Of a DNA stretch of 64,000 bases, positions 35,591-46,445 are shown piece after piece. The notes below the pieces were generated by a model. That model made no database searches. It was not told where the DNA came from and saw only the letters and a program-made list of their open reading frames with translations. How positions within the stretch are numbered: position 1 is the first letter of the stretch; every line of letters starts with the position of its first letter. Source of the DNA: Clonostachys chloroleuca (lineage: Eukaryota; Ascomycota; Sordariomycetes; Hypocreales; Bionectriaceae); contig JBANAY010000003.1 of the NCBI GenBank assembly GCA_037952775.1, forward strand, positions 29,388,001 to 29,452,000. Direction: 5' to 3'. The translations under genes were made by a program, and so were the position numbers.

Positions 35591-36280
35591 ATGCACGTCA
35601 AGTATCTTTCTACGCTTCTTCTCGCGGTTTCTCAGAGCGCTACAGCTCTCGTTACTGGCACCAGAGCTGTCTCCAACGTTGCCAGTGTTGCCCCGGTCTT
35701 GGAGGCCAGATGGCCGTGGACTGTTAACAAGCGCACTGCTCAAGCCGTGGTCGAGAACCAAACTGGAAAGACCATTTACGGCGTCGGGCTCGTCCACAAG
35801 TACAGCGACAACTACGTGAACAGCGAGGACTGGCCCGAGCTGGCACACGGCGAAACATCAGACCCTGCCGTCACGGTCAACTATCACACCGGGGATTTGA
35901 CGACCGGCAGAGACTGGTGGCTTGTCACTTGGCTCGGCGACGATGGAAAGTCGGTGCTCTACACGGACCCCAATAACGGCCGATGCTGGATCGACCAGTT
36001 GGAGCAGGCAGCCACCAAGATCCTCCCCAAGATTGCCGCCGCCATCGCCAAGGCCCAGCTGAAGGTTCCAGGCGCCAGCAAGCTTGTCAAGCAAATTACG
36101 AAGGAGTTGTTGGACCCGTTGTTGAACAAGGCTGAGACTTGCGGCTTCAAGCAGCACATCTTGAGGGACGACGATCGCAACTCTCGGGTGACGATTGTGC
36201 TCAAAAAGGGTGGTGAAGTCGTCATCAAGTCACCTACGGGAATCTCCTACTCAGTGTGGAGGTCTAAACCTCTTGATTAG
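35591..36280 (+). CDS. secreted protein with PUD (up-regulated in daf-2)-like domain
   Basis: A single-exon gene of 229 residues. Residues 1-19 are a signal peptide (MHVKYLSTLLLAVSQSATA), followed by a short pro-like segment ending near NKRT. Residues about 50-120 (AVVENQTGKTIYGVGLVHKY, then the conserved TGRDWWLVTW) resemble the beta-sandwich domain known from the nematode PUD proteins up-regulated in long-lived daf-2 worms, which also occurs in secreted fungal proteins. The C-terminal half is Lys/Ala-rich and helical, with a region around LVKQITKELLDPLLNKAETC, then a basic end. Three mature cysteines at most are visible. The role is unknown; some secreted fungal members may act in interaction with hosts or membranes, but that is not shown. 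The frame is clean. Confidence 0.7.
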   Translation: MHVKYLSTLLLAVSQSATALVTGTRAVSNVASVAPVLEARWPWTVNKRTAQAVVENQTGKTIYGVGLVHKYSDNYVNSEDWPELAHGETSDPAVTVNYHTGDLTTGRDWWLVTWLGDDGKSVLYTDPNNGRCWIDQLEQAATKILPKIAAAIAKAQLKVPGASKLVKQITKELLDPLLNKAETCGFKQHILRDDDRNSRVTIVLKKGGEVVIKSPTGISYSVWRSKPLD

Positions 36281-36864
36281 GACATGAAGTGGATTACCCT
36301 GCCTATCGGGGTTCTCTCTGGTTCGCATTTCTTCAACATGTTGCAATTATAGATTTCTTTGGCCGCTACTTGGATATTGAATTGTTTAGGAAGCAGGCTA
36401 TAGAGGGTTTGGAGACGTTTGGCATATTTTCATAAAAATCATAGCGGTAGAATTTGTTGTGTTTCCTTGATTAGTGCCATTTACTGTGTTGATTTGACCT
36501 TGGGGCTTTCAAGGCGTTTTTATTGTGGCCCTGCGTTATCTCTTCTTCAACTAGCGTTTAGAAACATTACCAACTGCGTAAGCGCGAGATAAGTGATATG
36601 TAATTATTCAGTTGGCTCTTGATGCATTCTTCCTAGCTTACTCAGCTAAATAAAAATTCCACGCACGCAAGCGTAGGTCACAATAAATTCCCCTACCTAT
36701 GCTCAAGTTACTGAGCCAGGACTCATGTGACTGCAGCCGCTTGTTATCAATCCACCATACTCAGTATATGTAACGCATCTACTACCCTTCCGCTATCGGT
36801 TTTTTATTATTCAGTTCAAATTTCTTACTGTGCTCATAATCAGACCATCATCCTGTCGCCCGTG

Positions 36865-37173
36865 ATGGCCGCCGAAAGCTCACCCGAAGAAGGCTCAAGT
36901 CACTATCATGATAATGATGCTGGGCCATTTGTATGCATCTCTTATACACTGGCTTTCGGTACTGGCCGACAAAAAGTCAGGTTCGAGACACGCGATCGCG
37001 ACATGTTAGTCTGCATCTCACTGAATGAGACTACTTTTCGTCTGCTTCACCTACAAAAGATGCGCGAGGATACTGCAGACATGGCCCGGGCTGCCATTGA
37101 GAGACTTCTTGACGAGCTGAAGTTATATGATGATACTCATGACGAAGATGTTTCTCCCAGGGGGGATCTGTAG
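36865..37173 (+). CDS. small hypothetical protein
   Basis: The ATG at 36865 gives 102 residues with an acidic N-terminus (MAAESSPEEGSSHYHDND), a central beta-like segment (FVCISYTLAFGTGRQKVRFE) and an amphipathic helix (RAAIERLLDELKLYDD). Codon choice and composition look protein-like, but I recognise no family and see no strong promoter. The open frame extends upstream to 36727 without a better ATG. It could be a genuine small orphan gene or chance. Confidence 0.35.
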   Translation: MAAESSPEEGSSHYHDNDAGPFVCISYTLAFGTGRQKVRFETRDRDMLVCISLNETTFRLLHLQKMREDTADMARAAIERLLDELKLYDDTHDEDVSPRGDL

Positions 37174-38161
37174 AGAGGGAGCATTACATGGACTACACCC
37201 ATGCGGACGTTCGTAGGTTTCTGTACACGCAGGCCGAAAAACGCGGGCTTGATATTGATTGGTCAGTCGGTGGATATTCACGTCGATATTCACGTGATGC
37301 GCTGCGAGAGTGCAGAAATACAACATATTCCATCCTGCGTTGGTTCAAAGACGGCACTTGGTCGGTGGATGGTGGTGTGGAAATCTGTGGTGGGCCAAGG
37401 AAACGTCGCTCTCTCCCCGGAGGACAGGAATGGACATTTGGACACTCAACTGAAGGTGTTTCGACTCAAAATATCTAGACATTGAGTGTAGGCAAATAGT
37501 TTACTAATGTCTAAAGAAGTGGAATATCCTGTAGTGGACGCATTCATTGTGTTGAGATGTCGGGCTCTCGCATCTTCCATATATTTATCTCTTGTAAAAA
37601 TGCACTTTTACATACAAGATTAGCCTATTAATACCCTCTATCATGCACAGAGGGTAGTTTGTAATGATCAGCCTATCAAATCGTCGGTCCACTCCGGCGA
37701 TGAGTGTCCGGGCCGGCTGCCACGGTCCATCCGAATGCTCCGCGTCACGTAAGCGAAGCCTCGTCTCAGCTCCGATGGTTCGAACCCGAAAAGCATAATT
37801 AAGCAGAGGATCAGGGAACCGTATCTTTCCAAATGGTAGAGGGATAAAAGTTGGGACGTGCAGCAGCTTACCAACTCGTCATCCTTTATTCCAAAGCCGG
37901 GTGAATTGATCGGGGCTTGATATTTATTGGTGCGCTGGCATAAAGCAATACAAGGATTAGAAATAATTTGTTTGAACTCGGAGTACATCAATTTACACCC
38001 AGATTAGCAAGCAGCACCACAAATCAATATCCATAGCATATCAATCTAACTTAACACAAGGCATCTTGTTATTTAAGACTGCCCTTGATGCCTTGCAGAA
38101 GGTTCTATCACCCCTCTCTCATATTCTATTCAACAGAGAACAACAAGTCAACTAATCACCA
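37174..38161. other. intergenic, nothing recognised
   Basis: Short overlapping frames at 37188-37485 in two phases and one at 37668-37991 (minus) have no motifs. A short direct repeat, GATATTCACGT, occurs twice at about 37275-37295. The 3' part must contain the promoter of the SDR gene at 38162. Confidence 0.35.
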
Positions 38162-39385
38162 ATGGCAGACCCAAATGTAAAGCTAAGCGCACTTCCGAAG
38201 GGCTCACTCATCCTCGTTACGGGTGGAAATGGCTTCATTGCGTCCCATATCATCGACCTCCTGCTCCAGCTGGGTTTCAGAGTGAGAGGCACGATTCGAG
38301 CGAAGAAACCGTGGCTAGACGAGCTGTTCCAACAGAAATATGGACCAAACTCCTTTGAAAGCGTGGTTATCCCATCTCTAGAGGAGGAGGGCCCCATAGA
38401 TGCCGCCATGCAAGGTGTATCGGGTGTGGTTCATGTCGTGAGTTTGGAGCACAAAACATGGCAGTATGATGGATCATGAGCTAACCTGACGGCTTCATTG
38501 CAGGCCAGTGATGTCAGTTTTGGGCTCGATCCTGCAGCTGTCATCGGCAGAGCGGTTAAATTCATCGAGACCATTCTTGCAGTTGTCAAGCGACACGGTT
38601 CTGTGAAGCGTTTTGTGTTGACTTCATCGAGCTCAGCCGTCATCATACCAAAATCCAATCAAGCCGGTGTCCGTGTGGATGAGAGAACCTGGAACGATGA
38701 AGCCGTCAAGGCAGCTTGGGACCCACAAACTCCTGAAAAAGGGAAGGGGTATGCTATATATGCTGCGTCAAAGACAGAGTCTGAGCGAGCAGCTTGGAAG
38801 TGGGTAGAGAAAAACAAGCCCGGATTTACCTTCAATACAGTGCTACCTAACTATACCGTAAGTTATGGTCAACCCGTCATGCAGAAGTTCGTGAGACTAA
38901 CTCTCATATCCATCCAGATCGGGGAGAACTTGAGCCCTGAAATACCGGGATCGACCAGCGGCTGGACTCGAAAGCTGCTCAATGGCGAAAGGGACATCTT
39001 TTCAATTTTTATTCCTCGTTAGTGAATTAAAGTGATCTTTTCAAGAATGAGGTGACAGATCGCGCTAACAGGTGAAAATGCAGAGTATTACGTGAGTGTC
39101 GCAGACGTGGCTCGCTTGCATGTCATTGCACTTCTAGCACCTGCCGTCGAGAACCAGAGGTTATTTGCGTTCGCTGCAGCATTCAACCTCACTGAGGTTA
39201 TTGAGAGATTCCGAGTAATGCATCCTGAAAACAAGAAGATTCCCGATCCGCCGCAGAACGAAGGCCACGACTTAACTGAGGTGATTCCTGCTCCGCGGGC
39301 TGAGGCGCTGCTCAAAGAATATTTTGGGACATCGGGCTGGGATTCACTCCAAGACAGCCTTGAATCTTGTGTTCGTGGCTATTAG
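38162..39385 (+). CDS. extended SDR, aldehyde/ketone reductase (dihydroflavonol-reductase-like)
   Basis: Four exons (38162-38437, 38504-38857, 38918-39017, 39084-39385) give 343 residues in one frame. The NAD(P)-binding motif VTGGNGFIASHI lies at about 19-30, followed by VVHVASDV and the SSSSAV strand. The catalytic Tyr-x3-Lys is YAASK, in the context YAIYAASKTESERAAW, and the PNYT stretch after it matches the family. These enzymes reduce aldehydes or ketones (methylglyoxal reductase Gre2, dihydroflavonol and cinnamoyl-CoA reductase relatives). It is cytosolic, with no signal peptide. The substrate is unknown. The gene stands alone upstream of a Zn2Cys6 regulator in the same direction. Confidence 0.87.
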
Positions 39386-40314
39386 GTAGATATATTTGGA
39401 CAGGAGCTACAACCCTCACCGAAAATAGCTGGTCCTTGTTCGCTTGGTATGCACGGGATCACTGAACTTTCCCTTGGAGACCTCATGTTGCTCGATATAT
39501 TATACTGTTGGTGTTTGATTCGATTTGCAAATTGTTACACATTGACTTGAACGGATTCCTGATCCAATAAGTCCCAGTCTAACGGCATCTTATTCGGGAT
39601 GGCCTCTGGGTGACGCCATAGACGTTGGACGGCTGCTTACATGAGACGGTGAACATTCTCGGACCATTCGGAAGGTCCGAAAGGTCCGTTTCGAGTGGGG
39701 CCGCCCTCTGCCGAGCTCATCCACCTACCCTACACCATCACTTCTTCCTGAGTCGTCTTTCTAAGAACAGATATATTTAGCAATTATAGCATTCATACGC
39801 ATGTGCTGCCCTAGATACTATATGTGTGAATCACATTCTGTACCACAAAGTTTTTCTGCCCCTTAACTTAACTTGATCGATGATGGAAGCGCGATGGAAG
39901 TACGATGAGATGGCTGTGTGAGTTTAACATATCTGGAAAATACTACCATCATCGTATCCATTCGCTCAACATTAAGAAGTCAGATTCAGAAGAAACTATT
40001 TATCATTCGATTGATTTATATTTTAGATACCCAAATATGTACTATATGTCATTTTATTCTATTATGCTGTATGGGCTTTGAACAGCAACATCATGGAGTA
40101 ATGGATATTGGGTGTCACGTGATTCAAGGAGCTTACGCGATCACAATCAACCAATGCCGCTGTCTCCGTTCAGACTTGGAAAATAGGAGAAAGAGGAATT
40201 GGTTACAAGTTCCAAGGTCGTCGCTGGCAATATCTACTGATGCCTGGACTACTCACTGTTACGACGACATATCATATATAGCTTCGCACAACTTCGCCTT
40301 CGCATTCACTGATA
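39386..40314. other. intergenic, nothing recognised
   Basis: This should contain the 3' end of the SDR transcript and the promoter of the regulator at 40315. A small repeat of GGTCCG-containing words (AAGGTCCGAAAGGTCCG) lies near 39670-39690. An open frame at 39918-40418 is AT-rich, lacks motifs and overlaps the first exon of the regulator in another phase. Confidence 0.35.
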
Positions 40315-42347
40315 ATGAACTCAAGTGCAACTTCATCTTCAGCACAAACGAGCGGAGAGCAGAGGGAGCGGAGTGTGATACTGGGAGTGAGCTAGCTGAG
40401 CGCCCCCATTATCTATAGACCTGATCTAACCGGTCAGAAGTCGTGCGACAGGTGTCGCAGTAAGAAGATCCGATGTGTGCCTACCGAGCAAGGCTGTGCG
40501 CAATGCACAAAGTTGGCAACCGTGTGCCACTTCACACCTATCAAAGAGAAGAAGAAACCGCGTAGGCCTGCCGGGTCAGTACCTTCCAAACCCTTTTGCA
40601 GTTTACCTTGCTGAACAAAAAGCAGATACAGATACATTTCCGACTTGGAAGAAAGGCTCAAGAAGATGGAGTCTCTCTTGATGCGCGACGACTCATCGGC
40701 AACACTACCTAACCCTGAAGCCAGCATATCGGATGAGTCTGCAGCACCTAGAACGGCATCAGCGGGCTTGATATCTAATATTCGCGCCGAGAGTACCATT
40801 GCCGGAGATTTGAGCATGCGGATGCAACCCGGTCACACGGAAGCTCGTACTAGGTTTCCCAATACCTCACCATCTTTAGGCGGCTCCGCGGCTCCCCTAA
40901 ATGATAACCCATCGGTACACTACCCAGAAGAAATAGTGAGCAGGGCCCAATATAGCAAGTATCTCATCCCTAACCTCGGTCCGTTTTCCATGCCCGCTCT
41001 TCAGGAGCTTCCGCCAAAACCCATGGCCTTGGAGATGGTCAGGGAAACATTCCAGAACTTCAACCCGATATTCCCTTTATTTGACGAGGAAGATTTCATA
41101 AATGAGTTCGACGAGAAGTATTTGAGTTCGAGCCCTGATGACCCTACCTGGTGGGCGTGTATCAATGTTGTGCTTATACTGTCACATCGTTTTCGTGGCC
41201 GGCTCAGTCTAGATCCATCCTATGACAACATGCGGGCTTGTGGTTATATTCACAATGCGCTCAGCGTAGTTTCGCAGCTGAGTATCACTTCTGGTAGCCT
41301 CTCTGCCGTCCAAGGCCTTGTTGGGATAGCCATCGTACTGCAAGGCACGCCAAACCCTGGTCCATCCCTGGTCCTCATATCCGCAGCTATACGACTAGCA
41401 CAAAGCATGAACATGCATAGAGGCTACATACCAAACGACAATATCAACGAAAGGCAACGGGAACAACAAAGGCGCGTGTTCTGGATCGCCTACATCTTTG
41501 ACAAGGACATAAGCCTCCGAAGGAGACAAGCCCCCGCTCAAGACGACGATGAAATGGATGTCCCCCTGCCAACGGGAGCTGGTTCTCGAAATCTTCAATT
41601 CTCAAACGGCTGCCATAGCCTGACCATACTGAAATGTAGGATCTCGCTTGCGGTTATACAGGGGCAAATCTACAAGAAGCTGTATTCGATTCATGCCTCT
41701 CGGCAATCTGCGTCGCACAGGTCTGCTGCCGCCCAGGAACTTTGTTCGCTGTTGTCCTTCTGGAGGTCCGCAATTGATGCCGAGCTGTTCGATTTACCTA
41801 CATCATTTTGGAAAGAGCAAGGGGACGATCATCTGATGCAAAGATTTGTCCTGCGGTTCACTTATGTTTATTGCTTGACTTTGGTCGACCCGCACTTACC
41901 TCCCACAGCACAACTTACACCCTGGGACTCTTATGAAGTAGCATCGAGCTCTGAAGGAACATGTATCTGGGAATCGCGGAAGGCTTTATCCTTCCTCGAA
42001 TTTGCTCCCCCAAGGGGCTACGACTGCGTCTGGTAGGTTTTCAACCTTAACCCAACCACCTTAGCCTTTGATTTTTGACCAGCTGCAGGATTCTGATCCA
42101 CCCGCTCTTTGCTGCGGCTTCCAGCCTCCTTGTACATCTATCCCAGAACCCTCTTTCACCGGATGCACAAGCCGACCTTGAGCTGGTCCAGCCATTCATA
42201 CGTCTTCTGGAGGCTCTGGCGGCGGATCAGAGACGGTGTTCTCGATCTGAAGAGTCTCGCCGTTTGGAACGTCTGTGCAAAGAGCTCGAGGGCGAAGCGA
42301 GAAGGGTGGTCAATCTTCTCCGCGGGGTGGGAGATATTGCTAATTAG
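40315..42347 (+). CDS. Zn(II)2Cys6 transcription factor
   Basis: Four exons (40315-40386, 40438-40574, 40626-42032, 42089-42347) encode about 624 residues. A Ser-rich N-terminus is followed by the zinc cluster CDRCRSKKIRCVPTEQGCAQC with the last Cys in TVCHF. A basic stretch (KEKKKPRRPAG) leads into a coiled coil (YRYISDLEERLKKMESLL) for dimerisation. The fungal-specific middle homology region is seen around NFNPIFPLFDEEDF and RVFWIAYIFDKDISLR. Two in-frame acceptors six bases apart exist for the last exon; I chose the one giving VWILIHP. The protein is nuclear and should bind CGG repeats in inverted or direct arrangement. It is convergent with the next regulator (126 nt between stops). The target is unknown. 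Confidence 0.85.
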
Positions 42348-42472
42348 CGAGTATGATGTGGGATTGTACGCTGATTTATAGCCTTGATTCAGACTGGAGT
42401 TTACTGTTTGGTTTTCATAGAACTTGGACCTGGTTTTGTCCGCGTTTCGAACGTTAACCATTTATCTTTATG

Positions 42473-43531
42473 CTAGATCATCAACTTTTCCCTTGCCCAG
42501 ACCATACCTGGGCTCTGTCTCCAGGACTCGTCCAGCCACGACATGGCCTGTGACCCTGCGGCAACAGCCCAACCATCCATGAACCAAGCTTTAGGTGCAT
42601 TGCCCATCACGGCACACCAGTGTATGAGAATAATCACAGCGGCAGGATGCTTCTGTTGTTGCGCGAGAACTAGAAATTCATCGCTGATAGCCGCTGGCCA
42701 CTCTATGAAGTCGCGCCATGTCCGAGGCCGGCCGGAAGTGACAAGCAGCCACTGATACAAAGCATGAATAGCATGCTCGCATACGGCGTGCGTCTTGGTC
42801 GACAGACTAAGAATATCCCCATCTAGAAGCGTATGGAGGTTGAGGATGGCCATGTCGTCTCTCTCGTCAAGAGGTAATGGAGCTTCGTTGTTGCGGCGGA
42901 TCATCGACGGAAGCATGCTATTGATAAACCATGGTCCGATCGCTCTCGCCAACGGAGCCGAGTAACGCAGGACGAGCAGCGCTCTGAAAGGATCGGGACT
43001 GCTTGTTTGGGGCTGTGCCGCCCGAGCTATTTGGAAATGAAAGGACATCAGCCCGATCCCGAAGATCATCGAGGCAAGCCAGTTGGTTTCTGTAAGGGTG
43101 GGAACGACTTTGCGAAACTGACGCGAGCTCTCGACCTGATGGAAAAATGACCGCTGCTTGGCGTCGTGGGTAAGGGCATCGAGAGAAACCATCATGTGTC
43201 GCAGGAACACATGATTGGTAAGTTCATGGGGCAACATGGTGTTCCAAAGAGGGATTTCGCTTTCGAAGAGGCAGAGGGCTATGCCAGGAACACCGGTCTC
43301 TGCCGGGACGGGATTACGGACAAGGGAGCCAACGATAGGTCGGGGCACGGATCGACCCAGAGGTACGGAAACACCGGACTGGTGTGATTTATCTTGATAG
43401 TCGCAGTATTCAGCGCGTCGATGGCAGTGATTGCAAACAGGGCCTTGGCCGTTGCAGCGAACTCGCCGTTGTTTGCATCTCCCGCACGCGTTTCGTGTCT
43501 TGGCATGTGATGCTCTCGAGCCACCGGCCAT
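42473..43531 (-). CDS. Zn(II)2Cys6 regulator, Upc2-like type
   Basis: An intronless gene of 352 residues when started at the ATG at 43531 (MAGGSRASHAKTRNACGRC). The open frame goes further upstream but without support. The zinc cluster, CGRCKQRRVRCNGQGPVCNHCHRRAEYC, lies very near the N-terminus, followed by a Ser/Pro/Val-rich linker. The rest has helical stretches such as ELTNHVFLRHMMVSLDALTH and LHTLLDGDILSLSTKTH that fit the fungal_trans_2-like domain of sterol-uptake-type C6 proteins. It is divergent from the secreted amidohydrolase (550 nt between starts) and could regulate it. Nothing more specific can be said about its ligand or sites. Confidence 0.78.
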   Translation of the reverse strand: MAGGSRASHAKTRNACGRCKQRRVRCNGQGPVCNHCHRRAEYCDYQDKSHQSGVSVPLGRSVPRPIVGSLVRNPVPAETGVPGIALCLFESEIPLWNTMLPHELTNHVFLRHMMVSLDALTHDAKQRSFFHQVESSRQFRKVVPTLTETNWLASMIFGIGLMSFHFQIARAAQPQTSSPDPFRALLVLRYSAPLARAIGPWFINSMLPSMIRRNNEAPLPLDERDDMAILNLHTLLDGDILSLSTKTHAVCEHAIHALYQWLLVTSGRPRTWRDFIEWPAAISDEFLVLAQQQKHPAAVIILIHWCAVMGNAPKAWFMDGWAVAAGSQAMSWLDESWRQSPGMVWAREKLMI

Positions 43532-44003
43532 TGTCCAAAGTTGATCGTAGTTCGAATGTCCTGCGGGTTTCCTGTGCGTCCATGTACGCGGCGCGTAGAA
43601 CTTACCCTCGGCCACCGACTGGTGATGGAGTGAAAGATGGGGAGGAACAGATGTCATAGTCAGCCAGATAATTGGGTATACATACATGACATTTGGACCG
43701 GGGATGCCACACCCATCGCCATATTCAGGTTAGTGTACGACCATCCCTGCTCTCTGCCGCTCATATTATTCCGGGAATGCCTCTATTCTCTAGGTGAAGC
43801 CCGAAGACTCCGCACATTCCTCCCATGATTGTTCATACTAGGGCATGGTAGGGCCTTTACTTATCACACGAGTATTGACTGGCAGATTGAAAGTTCCTGT
43901 CAAGGATTAGCGTACGAAAATGCTGGAACAGGCAACGAAATTGTAGGACACAGCTCAGTGACCCTCGTAACCAGTCATGCCCCTTGTTCTGGTAAACATC
44001 AAG

Positions 44004-44009
44004 TATAAA
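44004..44009 (+). promoter_or_regulatory. TATA box of amidohydrolase gene
   Basis: TATAAA lies 72-77 nt before the ATG at 44081 in the divergent gap shared with the Zn2Cys6 regulator. Position and context (AAGTATAAATATTC) are typical for a fungal core promoter. Confidence 0.4.
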
Positions 44010-44080
44010 TATTCAACACTTCATACCGTAATCTAGAAACAGCTCCAGGCAACACTTGAAAGTAATCCCAAATCTTAGAC

Positions 44081-45313
44081 ATGTTGCCGCTCAAGATCCT
44101 CATAAGCCTTTGTGGCTATTCTGCAACCATCCAGGCCTGCTCCCTCCATGACATTGCGCCGGTACCATCTTCGGACCTCGCCCGTCGTTCTGTGTTGCCT
44201 GGCAAGAAGCTCCCGACAATCATTAAAAACGTCCGCGTATTCAATGGATGGCGGATGACTGAACCGCAAGACATCTCATTCCATGGGGAGACAATTTCTT
44301 TTGGCTCTTTCCACCCCGAGGAGCCGGAAGTCACCGTCGACGGCACGGGGAAGTTTCTTGTCCCTGGCCTCATTGACAGCCACCTGCATATCTCCAAGGT
44401 TTCTGACCTGGAGCTTCTGGCATCCTATGGAGTCACTACTGGCGTCCACATGTCGTGTCAGAGCTACGAAGCATGTCACACCTTCCGCGACCAAACAGAC
44501 CTCACTTCGATCATCTTCGCAGGCACCGCCTCCACAGGAGCTGGAAACCCAAGTTCAAACTTGCCACAAACGGGTGTATCGTTTCCCGACCTGGACGAAG
44601 CCACAATCATCGCCAATGTCTTCAACAACGGTTCCGATGTTTTCAAAGTTGCGATCAATGATGATGGCCCTACCCAAGATGTTCTGAATGGATTGATCCA
44701 CGAAGTCCATAAACTAGGGCGTCAGGCCATGACACACGCCACCACCAGAGAAGCATTTGCCTGGGCCGTCGCTGCCAAGACCGATGGGCTCCAGCACATG
44801 GCCGCCGATGGGCCTCTCTCGCGATGCATCATTGATCGAATGCTGAAGCATAGGCAATTTGTCACGCCGACGATGAACATCTTTAAACAAGCCTTTGAAA
44901 ATCCTCTCATTCTCAATTTTCTTCGTCCGAATGGGGCGGGTAACATCACATATGAGGCCGTTATTAGCAACGTCAGACTCTTGCACGAAGCAGGCGTGCC
45001 ACTGCTTGCCGGCACGGATGCGGTTGGTGTTGTTACGCCGACGATCAGTGTTCCGTTTGGATTGACGCTGCACTGGGAACTACAAAATCTGGTAGTTGCT
45101 GGTCTGTCGCCATTAGAATCTCTTCGAGCTGCGACTGTGGTTCCAGCCCTGCATCATAGACTGGAGGATCGTGGGGCAATTGAGCCTGGGAAAAGGGCGG
45201 ACTTGGTGCTACTCAACAGCAATCCTTTGGATGACATTCTGAACACGATGGATATTGCGAGGGTCTGGATTGGGGGAGTTGAGTTTCAAGACATTGGCGG
45301 GAAGGCGGAGTGA
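44081..45313 (+). CDS. secreted metal-dependent amidohydrolase
   Basis: A single exon of 410 residues. Residues 1-20 look like a signal peptide (MLPLKILISLCGYSATIQAC). The amidohydrolase TIM-barrel fold is shown by GLIDSHLHI (metal ligands His101 and His103), a candidate carbamylated Lys189 in FKVAINDDG, His219 in MTHATT, His239 in LQHMAAD and the catalytic Asp313 in LLAGTDA. The C-terminal GAIEPGKRADLVLLN completes the family pattern. Such enzymes hydrolyse amide or cyclic amide bonds (imidazolonepropionase, Xaa-Pro dipeptidase and ochratoxinase relatives). The secreted form suggests an extracellular peptide or xenobiotic amide as substrate, which is inference. All binuclear metal ligands are present, so the enzyme should be active. 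It is divergent from a Zn2Cys6 gene. Confidence 0.87.
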   Translation: MLPLKILISLCGYSATIQACSLHDIAPVPSSDLARRSVLPGKKLPTIIKNVRVFNGWRMTEPQDISFHGETISFGSFHPEEPEVTVDGTGKFLVPGLIDSHLHISKVSDLELLASYGVTTGVHMSCQSYEACHTFRDQTDLTSIIFAGTASTGAGNPSSNLPQTGVSFPDLDEATIIANVFNNGSDVFKVAINDDGPTQDVLNGLIHEVHKLGRQAMTHATTREAFAWAVAAKTDGLQHMAADGPLSRCIIDRMLKHRQFVTPTMNIFKQAFENPLILNFLRPNGAGNITYEAVISNVRLLHEAGVPLLAGTDAVGVVTPTISVPFGLTLHWELQNLVVAGLSPLESLRAATVVPALHHRLEDRGAIEPGKRADLVLLNSNPLDDILNTMDIARVWIGGVEFQDIGGKAE

Positions 45314-45451
45314 GAGTGCATCTCCGAAACATGGATGTGTGTCTTGTCGTTTCCAGCGCCATTAATAAACGTAGGTGAACTACTTAATCTTCATACAATT
45401 CCATACAGCTAGCTTTCATACAAACAAATACCAGTTACCCTTGCTGATACC

Positions 45452-46445
45452 TTATTCTTTGCTCTGCTCTCCAACTAGTTCAAGCGAAACCTTCCACAAC
45501 TTGGCTTCACCAGCCTCGTCATAGGCCCATGGCGCATATCCATCCCCCAACTGCCCGGTTTTCTCGTCCCATGACTGCCCGATCTGGCAGTTTTCTAGAT
45601 ATATTCCTCCTTCATTCTCAAGTGCCTTCGCAGTGGCCGCCCACACTGTGGTTGCAGCACCCTGTTCCGGGGTTTTCCAAGCCGCCTGTGCTTCGTCACC
45701 TGCAAACATCTGCATGGCGTCGTCGGACATGTGCTTCTGCAGTCCCGTGGAGATGCCTCCCGGCATGACGGACGTGGCACGTAGCCCCTTGGACTTGAAT
45801 TGGCGATCGATCTCGTTGGCGGCAGACCACGGCTGTCTTGCTCTGTCCGTAGGCAGCCCATTCGTTGTAGGCACCCTCAAGGTTGAGGTTTTCAAAGTTG
45901 ACGGTTGCCATGCGGTGGCCCACGCTGGTGAGGAAGACGGCGCGAGAGTTGAGTTCAGGTGTGGCTGAGCGGAGGAGGGCATCCTTGAGCAGATTGAAGA
46001 GTAGGAAGTGCGCGAGGTGGTTCACCCCGAACTGAGTCTCGAATCCATCCTTGGTACGACTTTCTGGGCAAGCCATGACACCGGCATTGGCGATGAATAG
46101 GTGCAGGTGATCAGTTTGGGAGAGGAACTTGCTAGCGCAGGCGCGAACGCTGTCTAGAGAATTGAGATCAAGCTCGAGGAAGTGAACTCGACCAGAGGCT
46201 TTCAGGCTGGAGAGTTCTGATTCTGCCTTGGGAACGTCGCGAGCCGTGAGGTAGAGTGTGGCTCCTGTTGCGAAAAGAGCACGGGCAGTCTCCAGCCCGA
46301 TACCAGATGAACATCCGGTGATGAGAATGTTCTTGCCGACAAATTTGTTCTCAAGTTGTTCGTCTTTGATAATCTGCAGAGCGGTGGGTCGCGCATCACC
46401 GGCCCCTTTTGGGGACTGGTGTACTTGAGCGTATCTTGAGGCCAT
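45452..46445 (-). pseudogene. short-chain dehydrogenase/reductase, frameshifted
   Basis: The N-terminal frame from 46445 has the cofactor motif ITGCSSGIGLETARALF, the LFIANAGVM strand, SVGHR and the catalytic AAYGQSKTA (Tyr-x3-Lys). It resembles the retinol dehydrogenase/WWOX-like SDRs of about 330 residues. Directly after QSKTA the frame is lost (near 45826). Another frame continues the family sequence with WSAANEIDRQFKSKG, SVMPGGISTGLQKHM and the C-terminus to 45452. A loss of two bases, for example one TG from GTGTGG, would explain the break. No intron fits. As written only a truncated N-terminal part would be made, ending at 45696. It is a null allele or a sequence error. It is convergent with the amidohydrolase (138 nt between stops). 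Confidence 0.8.

Noticed and set aside
37188..37485. Small gene following the 102-residue orphan frame
   Set aside because: Two overlapping phases are open, neither has motifs or splice sites, and the codon pattern is not convincing.
39918..40418. 166-codon open frame on the plus strand
   Set aside because: AT-rich, no motif, and its end overlaps the first exon of the Zn2Cys6 gene in another phase.
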